A DNA stretch of 64,000 bases from Alteromonadaceae bacterium (GTDB lineage Bacteria; Pseudomonadota; Gammaproteobacteria; Enterobacterales; Alteromonadaceae), in contig JABXHM010000060.1 in the NCBI GenBank assembly GCA_013373625.1, forward strand, positions 1 through 64,000, read 5' to 3'. A model generated the notes under the pieces. It was not told where the DNA came from, made no database searches, and worked only from the letters and a program-made list of their open reading frames with translations. Both the position numbers and the translations under genes were made by a program. Numbering within the stretch: position 1 is the first letter of the stretch; every line of letters begins with the position of its first letter. Of this stretch, positions 28,578 to 39,713 are shown piece by piece.

Positions 28578-29111
28578 TTATGCTTGCAACGCGTCTGCGA
28601 GACGGTTCAATTTAGATTTCACGGAACCATCGATAACTGTATCGCCGGCTTTTATTACCAGGCCAGCTACCAGGGCAGGATCCACGTTACAAATAAGCTT
28701 CACTTTACGTGCCAAACGTTTTTCTAACGCTGTGCTGAGTTCAGATTGCTGAGCTTCGCTAAGCTCAGACGCAGAGGTGATAGACACTTCTACTTCCTTT
28801 TCATATTCTGCTTTAAATAAATTAAACATCGCAGATATGTCAGACAGCACAGTCAAACGTTTATTCTCAGCCAGTACCTTTATCAGGTTCTGACCATGTT
28901 CATCGAGCGAGTCACCACAGACATTAATGTAGAGTTCTGCAATCTTGTCCGCGGCCATCGAACCTGTCGACAGCGTACGGATAGTCTCATTGTTTGAGAC
29001 CTCGGCAGCAAAACCTAACATATCCTGCCATTTAGTGATGGCATTATGCTCAACAGCAAAATCGAAAGCCGCTTTTGCATAGGGACGAGCTACGGTTGTC
29101 AATTCAGACAT
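28578..29111 (-). CDS. atpH: ATP synthase F1 subunit delta
   Basis: 177 residues, same length as E. coli Atp[20 protein letters not shown] at the start and the C-terminal [26 protein letters not shown] are family signatures. Delta links F1 to the peripheral stalk. Overlaps nothing; 15 bp to atpF. Confidence 0.97.
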   Translation of the reverse strand: MSELTTVARPYAKAAFDFAVEHNAITKWQDMLGFAAEVSNNETIRTLSTGSMAADKIAELYINVCGDSLDEHGQNLIKVLAENKRLTVLSDISAMFNLFKAEYEKEVEVSITSASELSEAQQSELSTALEKRLARKVKLICNVDPALVAGLVIKAGDTVIDGSVKSKLNRLADALQA

Positions 29112-29126
29112 GGCTCATCTCCTTTA

Positions 29127-29597
29127 TCAAAGTTCGGCGACAAGTTTTTCAACAATGTCGCTTTGCGCGCTAGCGTCGATTTCACGTTCAAGGATCTGCT
29201 GTGCGCCAGCAACAGCTAAAGCTGCTACCTGCTTACGCAGTTCCTCTTTGGCACGATTGCGTTCAGCTTCAATTTCGGCATAACCTTGCGTGATAATTTT
29301 TTCACGTTCAGCATGACCACGTTGCGTTTCTTCATCAACAAGTTGATTTCCACGCTTTTTGGCCTGCTCGATAATTTCAGCTGCTTGTGCTTTCGCTTCT
29401 TTAAGTTGCTCGGAGGCTTTCGCCTGAGCAAGCTCCAGGTCTTTCTCAGCGCGATCAGAAGCAGCTAAGCCATCGGCTATCTTCTTCTGACGCTCTTCAA
29501 TCGCAGCCATTAATGGTGGCCATACATAGCTTTTGCAAAACCACACAAAAACGATGAATGCGATTAATTGACCAAATAGAGTGGCGTTAATATTCAC
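29127..29597 (-). CDS. atpF: ATP synthase Fo subunit b
   Basis: 156 residues with a GTG start, as in E. coli. N-terminal membrane helix (about 4-26) beginning [10 protein letters not shown], the conserved [21 protein letters not shown], then a long charged coiled coil to the C-terminus ending K-L-V-A-E-L. Two copies form the peripheral stalk. An upstream AGGAGG lies at a good distance (plus-strand CCTCCT near 29604). Confidence 0.98.
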   Translation of the reverse strand: MNINATLFGQLIAFIVFVWFCKSYVWPPLMAAIEERQKKIADGLAASDRAEKDLELAQAKASEQLKEAKAQAAEIIEQAKKRGNQLVDEETQRGHAEREKIITQGYAEIEAERNRAKEELRKQVAALAVAGAQQILEREIDASAQSDIVEKLVAEL

Positions 29598-29634
29598 AAC
29601 CGCTCCTCCTCATAAAAGTTCGCTGACAGGGGGA

Positions 29635-29919
<285 letters not shown>

Positions 29920-29980
29920 TTAGCTGCCGCAAATTCCAGGTATTCACGGCAACCGGATGTACAATTTAAGAAACCATGGA

Positions 29981-30817
<837 letters not shown>

Positions 30818-30896
30818 TCAACCTAAAAATTAAAGTTTAAAATTCGTTGCCAGTTTCGCCACTGCCACCGTCGCGCGGTTTTATTTATTCTTTTCG

Positions 30897-31280
30897 TTAG
30901 TACTTTCTTTGACGAAACAACGCCAGCCAGTAGCTGACTGTTGCTACAGCAAACCCGGCAAATACCGGCAGCGGTGTCAATTTTAACCCCGCAAACGCTA
31001 TAGCAAATAAAATCACTGTTACAGCCAGTTTTAATTTCGATCCCTGGCTAAAACTTTTCGTGACCAGCCGCATTTGGCTAGCCCCGGCATACCTGAACGC
31101 AAAGAATGCGAAAATTTGGTTGGGTATAATGCTGATGATGGTACCGGCCGCAAAAGCAGTTGCTTTATCAACGGTACTAAACACCCATACTAAGAGAATG
31201 AAAAATAATGCTGACGCACACTGAAAAAGCGCCGTTTTTTTGGCCAAAGATTTTCCATTGTCAGCCAAGTTCTTTGTCAC
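30897..31280 (-). CDS. atpI: ATP synthase subunit I
   Basis: 127 residues with a GTG start. Four hydrophobic helices (about 15-35, 38-60, 75-90, 98-118) and the G-x-x-x-S-I-I-P-N-Q-I-F-A-F-F-A-F-R-Y-A-G motif of the AtpI family. AtpI assists c-ring assembly and magnesium supply and is not part of the final enzyme. First gene of the operon, preceded by a good promoter at 31321-31348. Confidence 0.93.
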   Translation of the reverse strand: MTKNLADNGKSLAKKTALFQCASALFFILLVWVFSTVDKATAFAAGTIISIIPNQIFAFFAFRYAGASQMRLVTKSFSQGSKLKLAVTVILFAIAFAGLKLTPLPVFAGFAVATVSYWLALFRQRKY

Positions 31281-31320
31281 TTATATTCTCTGGTCTCGAA
31301 ACCCAACAAAAAGCGACAGA

Positions 31321-31348
31321 AGTATACTGTTTTAGCGATAGAATTCAA
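31321..31348 (-). promoter_or_regulatory. Predicted atp operon promoter
   Basis: On the minus strand TTGAAT (31343-31348) and TATACT (31321-31326) are separated by 16 bp, about 40 bp upstream of the atpI start. Both hexamers are close to the sigma-70 consensus. Confidence 0.6.
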
Positions 31349-31440
31349 CCGTTATGGGTTTTTTGTATGTTATTGTGAAAATTATCTGTGCCTATAACAA
31401 AAGGTCAGACAACTTAACCATTAATTTGCTCAAAAAACCG

Positions 31441-32322
31441 CTATTTTATGCGTGATAATATACCGTCTAACTGATCGAGATCGCTAAAATTAATGACTAA
31501 CTTTCCTTTACCCCTGGCGTTATGATCAATTGACACCTGGGTGCCCAAATTATCAGATAATTGATTCACCAGACTTTTCACATCCGGATCGATTTCTTTA
31601 GGCGGTTTGGGCTCTGCCGGCTCAAGAATTTTGCGTACCAGTTTTTCGGTATCCCGTACGGTTAACGCTTTACCCGATACCACCTGCGCAGCATCCGACT
31701 GGGCTTCACCATTCAACGCGAGCAAGGCACGGGCATGTCCCATCTCTATGTCGCCATGCTCTACCAGTAACTTAACATCATCATTGAGGTTATTTAACCG
31801 TAACAAATTAGTGATAGTGGTTCGCGACTTACCTACTGCGTCAGCCACTTCAGAGTGGGTCAGTTCGAATTCGTTCATCAGACGGTCGAGAGCCTGGGCC
31901 TCTTCCATGGCATTAAGATCTTCGCGCTGAATATTCTCTATCAGTGCTATCGCCACGGCCGCTTCGTCAGCCACTTCTTTAATTAAACACGGTATCACGT
32001 CAAGCTGCGCTAGCTGCGCTGCACGCCAGCGGCGTTCACCGGCGATAATTTCATACTTATCCACGCCTACAGCACGCACTACAATTGGCTGAATAATACC
32101 TTGTGAGCGAATAGAAGAGGCCAGTTCTTCCAGCGCTTCTGGCGACATATCTTTACGCGGCTGGTATTTGCCTGGCTGCATAAATTCAATAGGTAACTTG
32201 CTTAACTCGCTGCGCTGAGTGAAATTTTCGCTCTGATCGTCGTTTTCGTGACGAGAGGATGACTGACTGGTAGCCAATAGGGCATCCAAACCGCGTCCTA
32301 ACCCTCTTCTTTTTGCTGACAT
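31441..32322 (-). CDS. parB: Chromosome partition protein ParB
   Basis: 293 residues, ATG start. N-terminal K-R-R-G-L-G-R-G-L-D-A-L-L (ParA-stimulating region), then the CTPase/sulfiredoxin-like core with I-I-A-G-E-R-R-W-R-A-A-Q-L-A and E-N-I-Q-R-E-D-L-N-A-M-E-E-A (about 105-155), the helix-turn-helix around T-H-S-E-V-A-D-A-V-G-K-S-R-T-T-I-T-N, and a C-terminal dimer domain. ParB binds parS and spreads as a CTP-dependent clamp. Two candidate parS sites lie in recF (46469-46484, 47102-47117). It follows parA by about 30 bp. Confidence 0.97.
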   Translation of the reverse strand: MSAKRRGLGRGLDALLATSQSSSRHENDDQSENFTQRSELSKLPIEFMQPGKYQPRKDMSPEALEELASSIRSQGIIQPIVVRAVGVDKYEIIAGERRWRAAQLAQLDVIPCLIKEVADEAAVAIALIENIQREDLNAMEEAQALDRLMNEFELTHSEVADAVGKSRTTITNLLRLNNLNDDVKLLVEHGDIEMGHARALLALNGEAQSDAAQVVSGKALTVRDTEKLVRKILEPAEPKPPKEIDPDVKSLVNQLSDNLGTQVSIDHNARGKGKLVINFSDLDQLDGILSRIK

Positions 32323-32352
32323 AATATCCTCAATGCCTGAATATTTTTATTG

Positions 32353-33147
32353 TTAACTTGCCTTGGCAGGTATTTCTGACGATTTATCCCGACGTCGTAA
32401 TATTTCGCCGGCCAATGCCAGATAGGCTTTTGCGCCAGTAGACGATTTATCATAATACATCGCCGGTGCGCCAAAACTGGGCGCTTCGGCTAAACGAACA
32501 TTACGCGGAATGACCGTACGATAAACCTGTTCGCCAAAATGACGTTTGAGCTGTTCCGATACGTCGTTAGCGAGGCGATTGCGCGGATCATACATTGTCC
32601 GCAGCACACCTTCTATTTTTAATTCAGGATTTACCACCGAAGCCAGTTTATGGATGGTGTCCATCAGTGCAGTTAAGCCTTCCAGTGCATAATATTCGCA
32701 TTGCATGGGCACTAAAATAGAGTCGGCAGCCGCCAGGGCATTGACGGTTAGTAAATTTAGCGACGGTGGGCAATCAATAAAAATAAAGTCGTAATAATCA
32801 CGCACTGACTGCAGTGCGTTGCGCAGGCGAACTTCACGGGCAAACTGCTCCATAAGTTTAATTTCGGCTGCGGTCACGTCGCCATTTGCGGCAATCAGGT
32901 CATATTTGCCGGACGTATCTTTAACAATGACGTCTTCAACCGACTTATCTTCAATCAGCAGTTCATAACTGGTTGCTTCAACTTCGTATTTATCTACACC
33001 ACTGCCCATCGTAGCGTTGCCTTGTGGATCAAGGTCAATCAATAACACTTTTCGCTTAGTGGCGGCCATCGAAGCGGCAACATTCACCGCCGTGGTGGTT
33101 TTACCCACACCGCCTTTTTGATTTGCAATTGCAATGACTTTAGCCAC
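32353..33147 (-). CDS. parA: Chromosome partition ATPase ParA
   Basis: 264 residues from GTG 33147, giving V/M-A-K-V-I-A-I-A-N-Q-K-G-G-V-G-K-T-T, the normal ParA start; the longer frame begins at TTG 33159 without a ribosome site, whereas GGGA precedes the GTG. The deviant Walker A K-G-G-V-G-K-T-T-T lies at about 11-19 and the Walker B F-I-F-I-D-C-P-P near 115-122. With ParB it segregates the origin region. Starts 12 bp after the rsmG stop. Confidence 0.97.
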   Translation of the reverse strand: MAKVIAIANQKGGVGKTTTAVNVAASMAATKRKVLLIDLDPQGNATMGSGVDKYEVEATSYELLIEDKSVEDVIVKDTSGKYDLIAANGDVTAAEIKLMEQFAREVRLRNALQSVRDYYDFIFIDCPPSLNLLTVNALAAADSILVPMQCEYYALEGLTALMDTIHKLASVVNPELKIEGVLRTMYDPRNRLANDVSEQLKRHFGEQVYRTVIPRNVRLAEAPSFGAPAMYYDKSSTGAKAYLALAGEILRRRDKSSEIPAKAS

Positions 33148-33159
33148 GTTAGATCCCAA

Positions 33160-33798
33160 CTATGATTTTTGAACCGTCAGCAGGTGACGCTCGCCTTGTA
33201 GCCCCGGTACATAAAGCTCTACAGATGATTCCAGAGTAAAAGTATCGGGTATTGCTGCGATTTCATCGGCCGGATACTGGCCTTTTAGCGCCAGAAACTT
33301 ACCCTTTGAATCTACCAGATGCTGACACCAGTGCAACATATCTTTTAGCGATGCAAACGCTCTGCTAAGAACTGCATCATAGTACTGCTCAGGCTGATGT
33401 TCCTCAACCCGACTTTGTATTGGGTCAATATTGATCAGCTGCATCTCATAGGCACATTGCTTCATAAAGCGTACGCGCTTGCCCAGGCTATCGAGTAACG
33501 TAAACGTTTTGTCCGGGCATGCAATGGCCAGTGGGATACCCGGTAAACCCGGGCCGGTGCCTACATCGATATAGCGTTGCTGATCTAAAAATGGCACCAC
33601 AGCCAGTGAATCAAGAATATGTTTAACCATCATTTGCTCTGGGTCGCGCACAGAGGTGAGGTTAAACGCTTTGTTCCACTTGTGAATGCGTTCTACATAG
33701 TCGAGCAGCAGATTCTGTTGTTGCTCAGACAGCACCAACGACATTGCTGCAATACCATCACGTAACATAACGCTTAATTTTTCACGATCAAAACTCAT
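33160..33798 (-). CDS. rsmG: 16S rRNA (guanine527-N7)-methyltransferase
   Basis: 212 residues, ATG start. N-terminal helices with [17 protein letters not shown] and the S-adenosylmethionine loop [16 protein letters not shown] (about 80-95) are diagnostic for RsmG (GidB). It methylates G527 of 16S rRNA, and its loss gives low-level streptomycin resistance in other bacteria. The start abuts the mnmG stop without a gap. Confidence 0.97.
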   Translation of the reverse strand: MSFDREKLSVMLRDGIAAMSLVLSEQQQNLLLDYVERIHKWNKAFNLTSVRDPEQMMVKHILDSLAVVPFLDQQRYIDVGTGPGLPGIPLAIACPDKTFTLLDSLGKRVRFMKQCAYEMQLINIDPIQSRVEEHQPEQYYDAVLSRAFASLKDMLHWCQHLVDSKGKFLALKGQYPADEIAAIPDTFTLESSVELYVPGLQGERHLLTVQKS

Positions 33799-35700
33799 TT
33801 AGGCTGACTGCTTCTCGTATTTTCGTAACATGCCGTGTTTTTTCAAGTATACCAGCAATAACGAAATTGCTGCCGGAGTAATTCCCGAAATTCGCGCAGC
33901 TTTACCAATAGTCTCCGGACGCGCATCGCTAAGTTTTGCCACCACTTCATTGGATAGCCCGGATATTTTACTGTAATCAAAATCTGCCGGTAACAGCGTA
34001 TTCTCATGACGCTGAGTTTTCGCAATTTCGTCCAGCTGACGGGCTATGTAACCAGCATACTTGATTTGAATTTCGACTTGTTCAGCAGCAATGGGATCTG
34101 TCAGGCCGGGGCCTAATTCAGCGATATCCATTAGCGTCGAATAGGTCATTTCCGGCCGACGAATCAACTCTTCAAGGGAATGTTCGCGACTGACCGGATT
34201 TTTAAGCAATTCGTTGAGTTTAGGCGTGGCCGCGTGTTCCGGATGGATCCATTGCCCACGTAAACGTTGCTGCTCTTTTTCGACAGCCTCGTTTTTGGTC
34301 ATGAATGTTTGCCAACGTGCGTCATCGACTAATCCCAGCTCGCGACCAATCGCGGTTAAGCGCAGATCAGCGTTGTCTTCGCGCAACAATAAACGGTATT
34401 CGGCACGACTGGTGAACATACGATACGGTTCTTTGGTCCCCATAGTTGCCAGATCATCTATCAGTACGCCCATATAAGCCTGATCACGACGCAGGATCAG
34501 CGGATCTTTATCTTGCACCTGAATAGCCGCATTAGCACCGGCAATCAAACCTTGTGCGCCGGCTTCTTCGTAACCGGTAGTACCATTGATTTGACCGGCA
34601 AAAAACAAGCCGTCAATGAACTTGGTTTCCAGGGTTTGTTTTAGGTCACGCGGATCGAAAAAGTCATACTCTATGGCATAGCCAGGACGAATAATGTGTG
34701 CGTTTTCAAAGCCTTTAATTGAATGAATCAAGGCTTGCTGTATATCAAAAGGTAAACTGGTGGAGATCCCATTCGGGTAGACCTCAACACTGGTGAGTCC
34801 TTCTGGTTCAACGAAGATCTGATGCGAGTTTTTATCGGCAAAACGGGTGATTTTATCTTCGATACTCGGACAATACCGCGGTCCGATACCTTCGATAACA
34901 CCGGTAAACATAGGGGAACGATCCAAACCACCGCGGATAATATCGTGAGTTTTTTCGTTCGTGTGGGTGATGTAACACGGGATCTGTCTGGGATGCATAT
35001 CTCGGTTACCCATAAACGAAAATACCGGTGCAGGCGTATCGCCAGGCTGTGCCTGCATGACATCGAAATTCAGTGAACGAATATCTAAACGCGCAGGTGT
35101 GCCGGTTTTAAGTCGATCGACACGAAAAGGTAATGCTCGTAAGCGTTCTGCCAGTGCCATGGATGGCGGATCGCCGGCCCGGCCACCCCGATAATTTTCC
35201 AGACCAATGTGAATAGTGCCACCAAGAAAAGTACCGACAGTTAACACCACAGACTTTGCGCGAAACTTAAGACCCATCTGGGTAACCACGCCACACACCC
35301 GATCATTTTCTACGATCAGATCATCACAGCTTTGCTGAAATAACGTCAGGTTAGGCTGATTTTCCACAATACTGCGAATAGCCTGGCGATACAGCGATCG
35401 GTCAGCCTGGGCGCGGGTCGCGCGTACAGCGGGTCCTTTGCTGGAATTAAGTGTTCTGAACTGGATCCCGCCCTGATCGGTGGCCAGCGCCATTGCGCCA
35501 CCTAAAGCGTCGATCTCTCTAACCAGATGGCCTTTGCCAATTCCACCTATCGCCGGATTACAAGACATCTGGCCTATCGTTTCGATATTGTGGGTAAGCA
35601 ATAATGTATTAACGCCCATGCGTGCAGCAGCGAGCGCAGCTTCGGTGCCGGCATGACCGCCGCCGACGACTATTACATCGTAATCTTGCTGATAGAACAT
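33799..35700 (-). CDS. mnmG: tRNA uridine 5-carboxymethylaminomethyl modification enzyme MnmG
   Basis: 633 residues, ATG start with GAGG upstream. FAD-binding [17 protein letters not shown] at about 9-25, the conserved [16 protein letters not shown] near 45-60, and the C-terminal helical domain for MnmE binding. With MnmE it modifies the wobble uridine of several tRNAs. It is the gene immediately left of oriC, as in E. coli and Vibrio, and is transcribed away from the origin. Confidence 0.98.
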   Translation of the reverse strand: MFYQQDYDVIVVGGGHAGTEAALAAARMGVNTLLLTHNIETIGQMSCNPAIGGIGKGHLVREIDALGGAMALATDQGGIQFRTLNSSKGPAVRATRAQADRSLYRQAIRSIVENQPNLTLFQQSCDDLIVENDRVCGVVTQMGLKFRAKSVVLTVGTFLGGTIHIGLENYRGGRAGDPPSMALAERLRALPFRVDRLKTGTPARLDIRSLNFDVMQAQPGDTPAPVFSFMGNRDMHPRQIPCYITHTNEKTHDIIRGGLDRSPMFTGVIEGIGPRYCPSIEDKITRFADKNSHQIFVEPEGLTSVEVYPNGISTSLPFDIQQALIHSIKGFENAHIIRPGYAIEYDFFDPRDLKQTLETKFIDGLFFAGQINGTTGYEEAGAQGLIAGANAAIQVQDKDPLILRRDQAYMGVLIDDLATMGTKEPYRMFTSRAEYRLLLREDNADLRLTAIGRELGLVDDARWQTFMTKNEAVEKEQQRLRGQWIHPEHAATPKLNELLKNPVSREHSLEELIRRPEMTYSTLMDIAELGPGLTDPIAAEQVEIQIKYAGYIARQLDEIAKTQRHENTLLPADFDYSKISGLSNEVVAKLSDARPETIGKAARISGITPAAISLLLVYLKKHGMLRKYEKQSA

Positions 35701-35754
35701 AATTACCTCACGAATTTAAATCGTTTAGCCAGAGTCGAAAAAAGGGCGCGTATT

Positions 35755-36240
35755 TTAGCTGAGATCTTGCCTAATGGAAACGGTTAAATTTTCTACATTA
35801 ACGTCTAAAAATGTATTTTTCGATCGCGTTATTAATATATAGGATCTATGTAGATCTTTTATATTTATATTTATTAAGCACGCAAGGATCTGTGGGTAAC
35901 TCAGTATTTGGCATATAAAACATAAAATTACGCGATCAATAAGATCTGTATGACCCCGATCATAACCAGTCATTGATCCTGTGTATAAAGGGGGGTTTTA
36001 TCCACATGCCAGGGTTGTGACGATCTTATCAAAGTTGAGATCAAAGCTTGTACACAGCTACTTCGCAGAGGTTATACACAGCAGTGATCTACCTTTGATC
36101 TAGCTGGGGATAACTTGTTCACTAGATCCACGATCGGATCGGCTTTCTGACGGTACTATAAGGCTTCCAGAGCGGTTTTACTGTGGAAAAGAGTTATCCA
36201 GATCGGCGTTGATGTGATCGCACAGTTATTTTTAACGATC
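35755..36240. other. oriC: Chromosomal replication origin, oriC (E. coli type)
   Basis: The 586-bp gap between mnmG and the dnaC-like gene holds about 20 GATC sites (first 35763, last 36271; roughly two expected by chance). DnaA boxes: perfect TTATCCACA at 35998-36006; TTATACACA at 36072-36080 and, on the minus strand, 35980-35988; TTTTCCACA on the minus strand at 36182-36190. One-mismatch boxes are at 35891-35899, 36048-36056, 36105-36113 and 36194-36202. To their left lies an AT-rich stretch (about 35785-35880) with GATCTTTTATATT at 35853, one mismatch from the E. coli 13-mer, suited to be the unwinding element. Location beside mnmG and mioC is that of oriC in E. coli. An apparent 72-codon reading frame inside it is not a gene. 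Confidence 0.92.
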
Positions 36241-36274
36241 ATAAAAAAAGCGGGTGATTACACCCGCTTTGATC
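36241..36274 (-). terminator. Terminator between dnaC-like gene and oriC
   Basis: A perfect ten-pair stem (36247-36256 with 36261-36270; GCGGGTG core, ATTA loop) followed on the minus strand by seven T. It stops mioC-dnaT-dnaC transcription just before the origin. The last GATC of the cluster touches it. Confidence 0.85.
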
Positions 36275-36286
36275 TTTATTTCGAGA

Positions 36287-37105
36287 TTATCTAAGTTGAT
36301 TTGGTTGATAGCGGGGCGGTGATACCTCGTCCTGCTCATCAATTTTTAAGCCATTTCTGCGGCTCGGCCCTGAAAACTTCACTTTATACGTATCGTATTC
36401 TTTGAGTGATTCGAAGCAATAACTGCCTAATGCCTGACCCAGATCGCTTAATGAATGATTGGTGATCAAAATACAGTTCTTTTTGTTTACCAGCCGTTGT
36501 CTGAGCAGGTTACCGAGCCAGCTCTGGGCGTTTTTCTTTAATACTGATTCGTTTACACATACTTCGTCGAGTATCAGCATATCGACGTCAAGTAGTTCCT
36601 GATTGGCCTGCCGGAATTTCTGGCCTACGTTATCCTGTGCACCGAAATCGTAGGATGAATAGCGCATTTCAAGCAGTGTGGACAGTTGCCGGTATAACAC
36701 GGTGATTTCAAACTGATCGATTAACTGGTGCGCTATGGCACCTGCAATGTGTGACTTGCCGCGGCCGTAGTCGCCATAAAAAATCATCATATGCGAGCCA
36801 GCTTCACGCCAGGCTTTGTCTTCATGGGCAGCTATAAAAGACTGCGCAATACTGACAGCTTCTATTACATCATCGCTGTCTTCGACTAAATTACTGAAGG
36901 TCCAGCGTGGGTTAAGGTCAGATTTACCGTGTAATTGCTCTATGCGGTGTTTTCTTGATTGTTGCTGAAGTTGCGCTATTTCCTGATTGGCCTGCGCCTC
37001 ATAGTGTTTGCGCAAGGTTTTATAATCGATATATTCAGATTCATCAGGTACCGATTTACCCAGTGTTTTGGCCAGCGAATTAAGCTTATTTTTAAATGAA
37101 TCCAT
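36287..37105 (-). CDS. DnaC-like replicative helicase loader (AAA+)
   Basis: 272 residues, ATG start. An N-terminal helical region (about 1-70) like the DnaB-binding part of DnaC is followed by the AAA+ core: I-F-Y-G-D-Y-G-R-G-K-S-H (Walker A 111-118), D-M-L-I-L-D-E-V (Walker B around 176-182) and an I-L-I-T-N-H-S sensor I (about 213-219). DnaC/DnaI family members load the replicative helicase onto single-stranded DNA. The C-terminus diverges from E. coli DnaC and lacks an easily recognised sensor region. Placed 2 bp after a dnaT-like gene, with which DnaC works in primosome assembly. Confidence 0.85.
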   Translation of the reverse strand: MDSFKNKLNSLAKTLGKSVPDESEYIDYKTLRKHYEAQANQEIAQLQQQSRKHRIEQLHGKSDLNPRWTFSNLVEDSDDVIEAVSIAQSFIAAHEDKAWREAGSHMMIFYGDYGRGKSHIAGAIAHQLIDQFEITVLYRQLSTLLEMRYSSYDFGAQDNVGQKFRQANQELLDVDMLILDEVCVNESVLKKNAQSWLGNLLRQRLVNKKNCILITNHSLSDLGQALGSYCFESLKEYDTYKVKFSGPSRRNGLKIDEQDEVSPPRYQPNQLR

Positions 37106-37107
37106 GA

Positions 37108-37767
37108 TTATTTACTTTGTGGTTTATGGGCGTATTTGGCAACAAGTTGTCTGGCATTATCATCTGCTTCGATGCCGGGTTCAATGACAACGTTTTGGCT
37201 ACCGACTTTTTTTACTGCCTGGTAGCCGGTTGCGGTGCGACGATTTTTTATTGAATAAGTAAATTTTTGTGTCCACTGATACGAACTCAGTACAGATTCT
37301 GGTCTGCCTAACCAATAGGCAACAAACTCACCAACATTATGCTCATCGTATGATTTGTCGATTAATCCAATGAGGGTAGCAATATCTTCAAACACGGCTT
37401 TATCGGGCTGCCAGTCACGATGCATTGCATAATGTTGTTGATGCAATGGCAAAGCGTGCTGGTTATTTTTGATAAGCGGTAACAGCAGTTGTTCTCCGGC
37501 CAGTGAGGCGTCGAGATTGAGTGTCTTGGGCACAGTCACCAGGCCTGCTAAGGCGAGCTCTTCGATAAGAGAATTAATTTGCCGACCTCGGGTAAATATC
37601 GGTTGGCTGTTGTCACCATTTACCAAGGCGAGCAATTCTTTGTACTGCAGCGGCTGGGTTAATAGCGTATCTGTATTAGCGTGCGGCCTGAAGGCCACAC
37701 AATATAAAACTCGTGCAGCGTTGCTCAGGGCTGTCGTCAGTGCGTTGAGTTCGGCCTGAGTAAACAT
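37108..37767 (-). CDS. DnaT-like primosomal protein
   Basis: 219 residues; the ATG overlaps the mioC stop (TAATG), so translation is coupled. The N-terminal half is a helical winged-helix-like region (L-I-E-E-L-A-L-A-G-L-V-T-V). The C-terminal half (about 115-180) carries the DnaT single-strand-binding signature: H-R-D-W-Q-P-D, then G-E-F-V-A-Y-W-L-G-R-P and S-Y-Q-W-T-Q-K-F-T-Y-S-I-K. In E. coli DnaT passes DnaB-DnaC to PriA/PriB at stalled forks. Position beside a dnaC-like gene supports the call. Confidence 0.78.
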   Translation of the reverse strand: MFTQAELNALTTALSNAARVLYCVAFRPHANTDTLLTQPLQYKELLALVNGDNSQPIFTRGRQINSLIEELALAGLVTVPKTLNLDASLAGEQLLLPLIKNNQHALPLHQQHYAMHRDWQPDKAVFEDIATLIGLIDKSYDEHNVGEFVAYWLGRPESVLSSYQWTQKFTYSIKNRRTATGYQAVKKVGSQNVVIEPGIEADDNARQLVAKYAHKPQSK

Positions 37768-38207
37768 TAATCCAACGTATCGAGAATAGGCTCAAACCAT
37801 TCTACGGCTCTGTCTTCCGGGATAGGGTGGTGCAGAACGTCAATGTGCAATGGGTCGGCAATGAGTGTGGCACCGCCTTTTTCCAGTAATGATTGCATAA
37901 TGTTTGCACCCTGACAAAAGGTGTCGTAACTGCTGTCACCCAAACCAATAATAAAAGCTTCTACTTCACTGAGTTCTTCGCCTTCTAACTGACTGGCAAA
38001 AGCGCGGATGTTGTCGGGTAATTCGCCTGCGCCGTGCGTTGAGGTACAAATAAACCAGGTTGAGTCTTCGTCGATATCAGCAATATCAGGCTGAGTGAGT
38101 ATTGTCGCTTTATAACCGCGAGCGCGTACTGTCTCAGCAATAGCGTCTGCGACATATTCACTTGCACCTAATACTGAACCTACAAGTAACGTAAAGTGAC
38201 GATCCAT
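37767..38207 (-). CDS. mioC: Flavodoxin-like protein MioC
   Basis: 146 residues, ATG start with GGAG four bases upstream. Flavin loop L-L-V-G-S-V-L-G-A-S-E-Y near 7-18, the T-S-T-H-G-A-G-E-L-P-D-N loop near 55-66 and G-L-G-D-S-S-Y-D-T-F near 88-97 are MioC/flavodoxin hallmarks. E. coli MioC is an electron donor in biotin synthesis, and its gene lies just beside oriC. Here the dnaT-dnaC pair lies between it and the origin. Confidence 0.93.
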   Translation of the reverse strand: MDRHFTLLVGSVLGASEYVADAIAETVRARGYKATILTQPDIADIDEDSTWFICTSTHGAGELPDNIRAFASQLEGEELSEVEAFIIGLGDSSYDTFCQGANIMQSLLEKGGATLIADPLHIDVLHHPIPEDRAVEWFEPILDTLD

Positions 38208-38322
38208 ATTGCTCCAGAAAAATCGGTTAGCTGATTTAAAGTATGAGTTTTATTATATCAACAATCGTTACGCAGGTAATAGCGTTACGCTGCTTTATGC
38301 TTCGAGCCATGTTGCGAACCGG

Positions 38323-39708
38323 TTATTTACCAATACAAAACGACGAAAATATCCGGCCCAGCAGATCATCAGAGGTAAATTCGCCGGTAATCTCTGTAAG
38401 TGATTGGTGTGCCAGCCGTAATTCTTCAGCCAGTAATTCACCGGCGAGATTGTCTTCAAGTTGTTGCTGGCCTGTGAGCAAATGCTCAAGAGCTGTATCG
38501 ATAGCGTCTATGTGGCGCCGCCGGGCAATAAACTGACCTTCGGTAGTGGTGTCCAGGCCAATACTTGCGGCAAGATGATCACGAAGCAGGTTAATGCCAT
38601 CACCAGTGCTTGCCGATAATGCAATAGTGGTAAAGGTACCATGCTCAGAGATACTTTGTTGTAATTGTATGTCGTCGCCGGTTTTATCGGCCTTGTTGCG
38701 GATAACCGTTACAGGCATACCTGCGGGTAAACGGGCCATAAACTCAGGCCAGATAAGATAGGGATCAATGCTGCTAGATGTCGTGCTGTCTACGACAAAG
38801 AGTACCCGATCGGCTTGATTGATGGCGTCCCATGCGCGGGCAATACCGATTTGCTCTACTTTATCAGGGCTGTCACGTAAACCAGCAGTATCAATGATGT
38901 GCAGAGGCATACCATTAATATGAATGTGCTCTTTGAGTACGTCACGGGTCGTGCCTGCTATGTCGGTGACTATGGCACTGTCACGCCCGGCAAGTGCATT
39001 GAGCAAGCTGGATTTACCCGCATTGGGTTTACCGGCGATAACAACCTGCATGCCCTCGCGCAGTAAAGCCCCTTGCCTGGCCTGATTTCTGACATCCTGT
39101 ACTTTGCTTAAAATAGCCGCAAGATCGTTACTGACTTTACCATCAGACAAAAAATCGATTTCTTCATCCGGGAAATCGATCGCGGCTTCAACATACATTC
39201 GTAATTGAATAATGGCCTCAGCGAGAGCATGAATATACTCAGAAAACTCACCCTGTAGTGACCTTAGAGCACTTCGGGCGGCTTGTTGAGAGCTTGCGTC
39301 AATGAGGTCGGCTATTGCTTCTGCCTGCGCTAAATCGAGTTTATCGTTTAAGAATGCTTGTTCGCTGAATTCACCTGGCCTGGCCAACCGTACGCCTGGC
39401 ACGCTTAAAATTGACTCAAGCAACATATCGATAATGATTGGACCACCATGGCCCTGAAATTCTACGACGTCTTCACCAGTAAAGGAGTGCGGGTTGTTAA
39501 AATACAAGGCGATGCCCTGGTCAATAACGTCGCCGGCAGCATTGTAAAAATCGGTATAACTGGCCTGTCGGGGTTTCAGCGTTACCCGCAACAACGATTG
39601 TGCAACCTTGAGAGCCAGTGGGCCGGACACACGCACGATACCGACGCCGCCACGGCCCGGTGGTGTAGCTTGTGCAACGATAGTGTCAGTGTGGCTTAGG
39701 TGAGTCAT
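38323..39708 (-). CDS. mnmE: tRNA modification GTPase MnmE
   Basis: 461 residues, ATG start. N-terminal formyltetrahydrofolate-binding domain with [23 protein letters not shown], the GTPase domain with G-K-P-N-A-G-K-S at 226-233, G-T-T-R-D and D-T-A-G-L-R, and the conserved C-terminal C-I-G-K (Cys 458). It forms the complex with MnmG. Five bp downstream of yajQ on the same strand. Confidence 0.98.
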   Translation of the reverse strand: MTHLSHTDTIVAQATPPGRGGVGIVRVSGPLALKVAQSLLRVTLKPRQASYTDFYNAAGDVIDQGIALYFNNPHSFTGEDVVEFQGHGGPIIIDMLLESILSVPGVRLARPGEFSEQAFLNDKLDLAQAEAIADLIDASSQQAARSALRSLQGEFSEYIHALAEAIIQLRMYVEAAIDFPDEEIDFLSDGKVSNDLAAILSKVQDVRNQARQGALLREGMQVVIAGKPNAGKSSLLNALAGRDSAIVTDIAGTTRDVLKEHIHINGMPLHIIDTAGLRDSPDKVEQIGIARAWDAINQADRVLFVVDSTTSSSIDPYLIWPEFMARLPAGMPVTVIRNKADKTGDDIQLQQSISEHGTFTTIALSASTGDGINLLRDHLAASIGLDTTTEGQFIARRRHIDAIDTALEHLLTGQQQLEDNLAGELLAEELRLAHQSLTEITGEFTSDDLLGRIFSSFCIGK

Positions 39709-39713
39709 AGTGT

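Noticed and set aside
35755..35973. 72-codon minus-strand reading frame in the mnmG-dnaC gap
   Set aside because: It lies in the AT-rich and DnaA-box part of oriC, has no family resemblance and no ribosome site.
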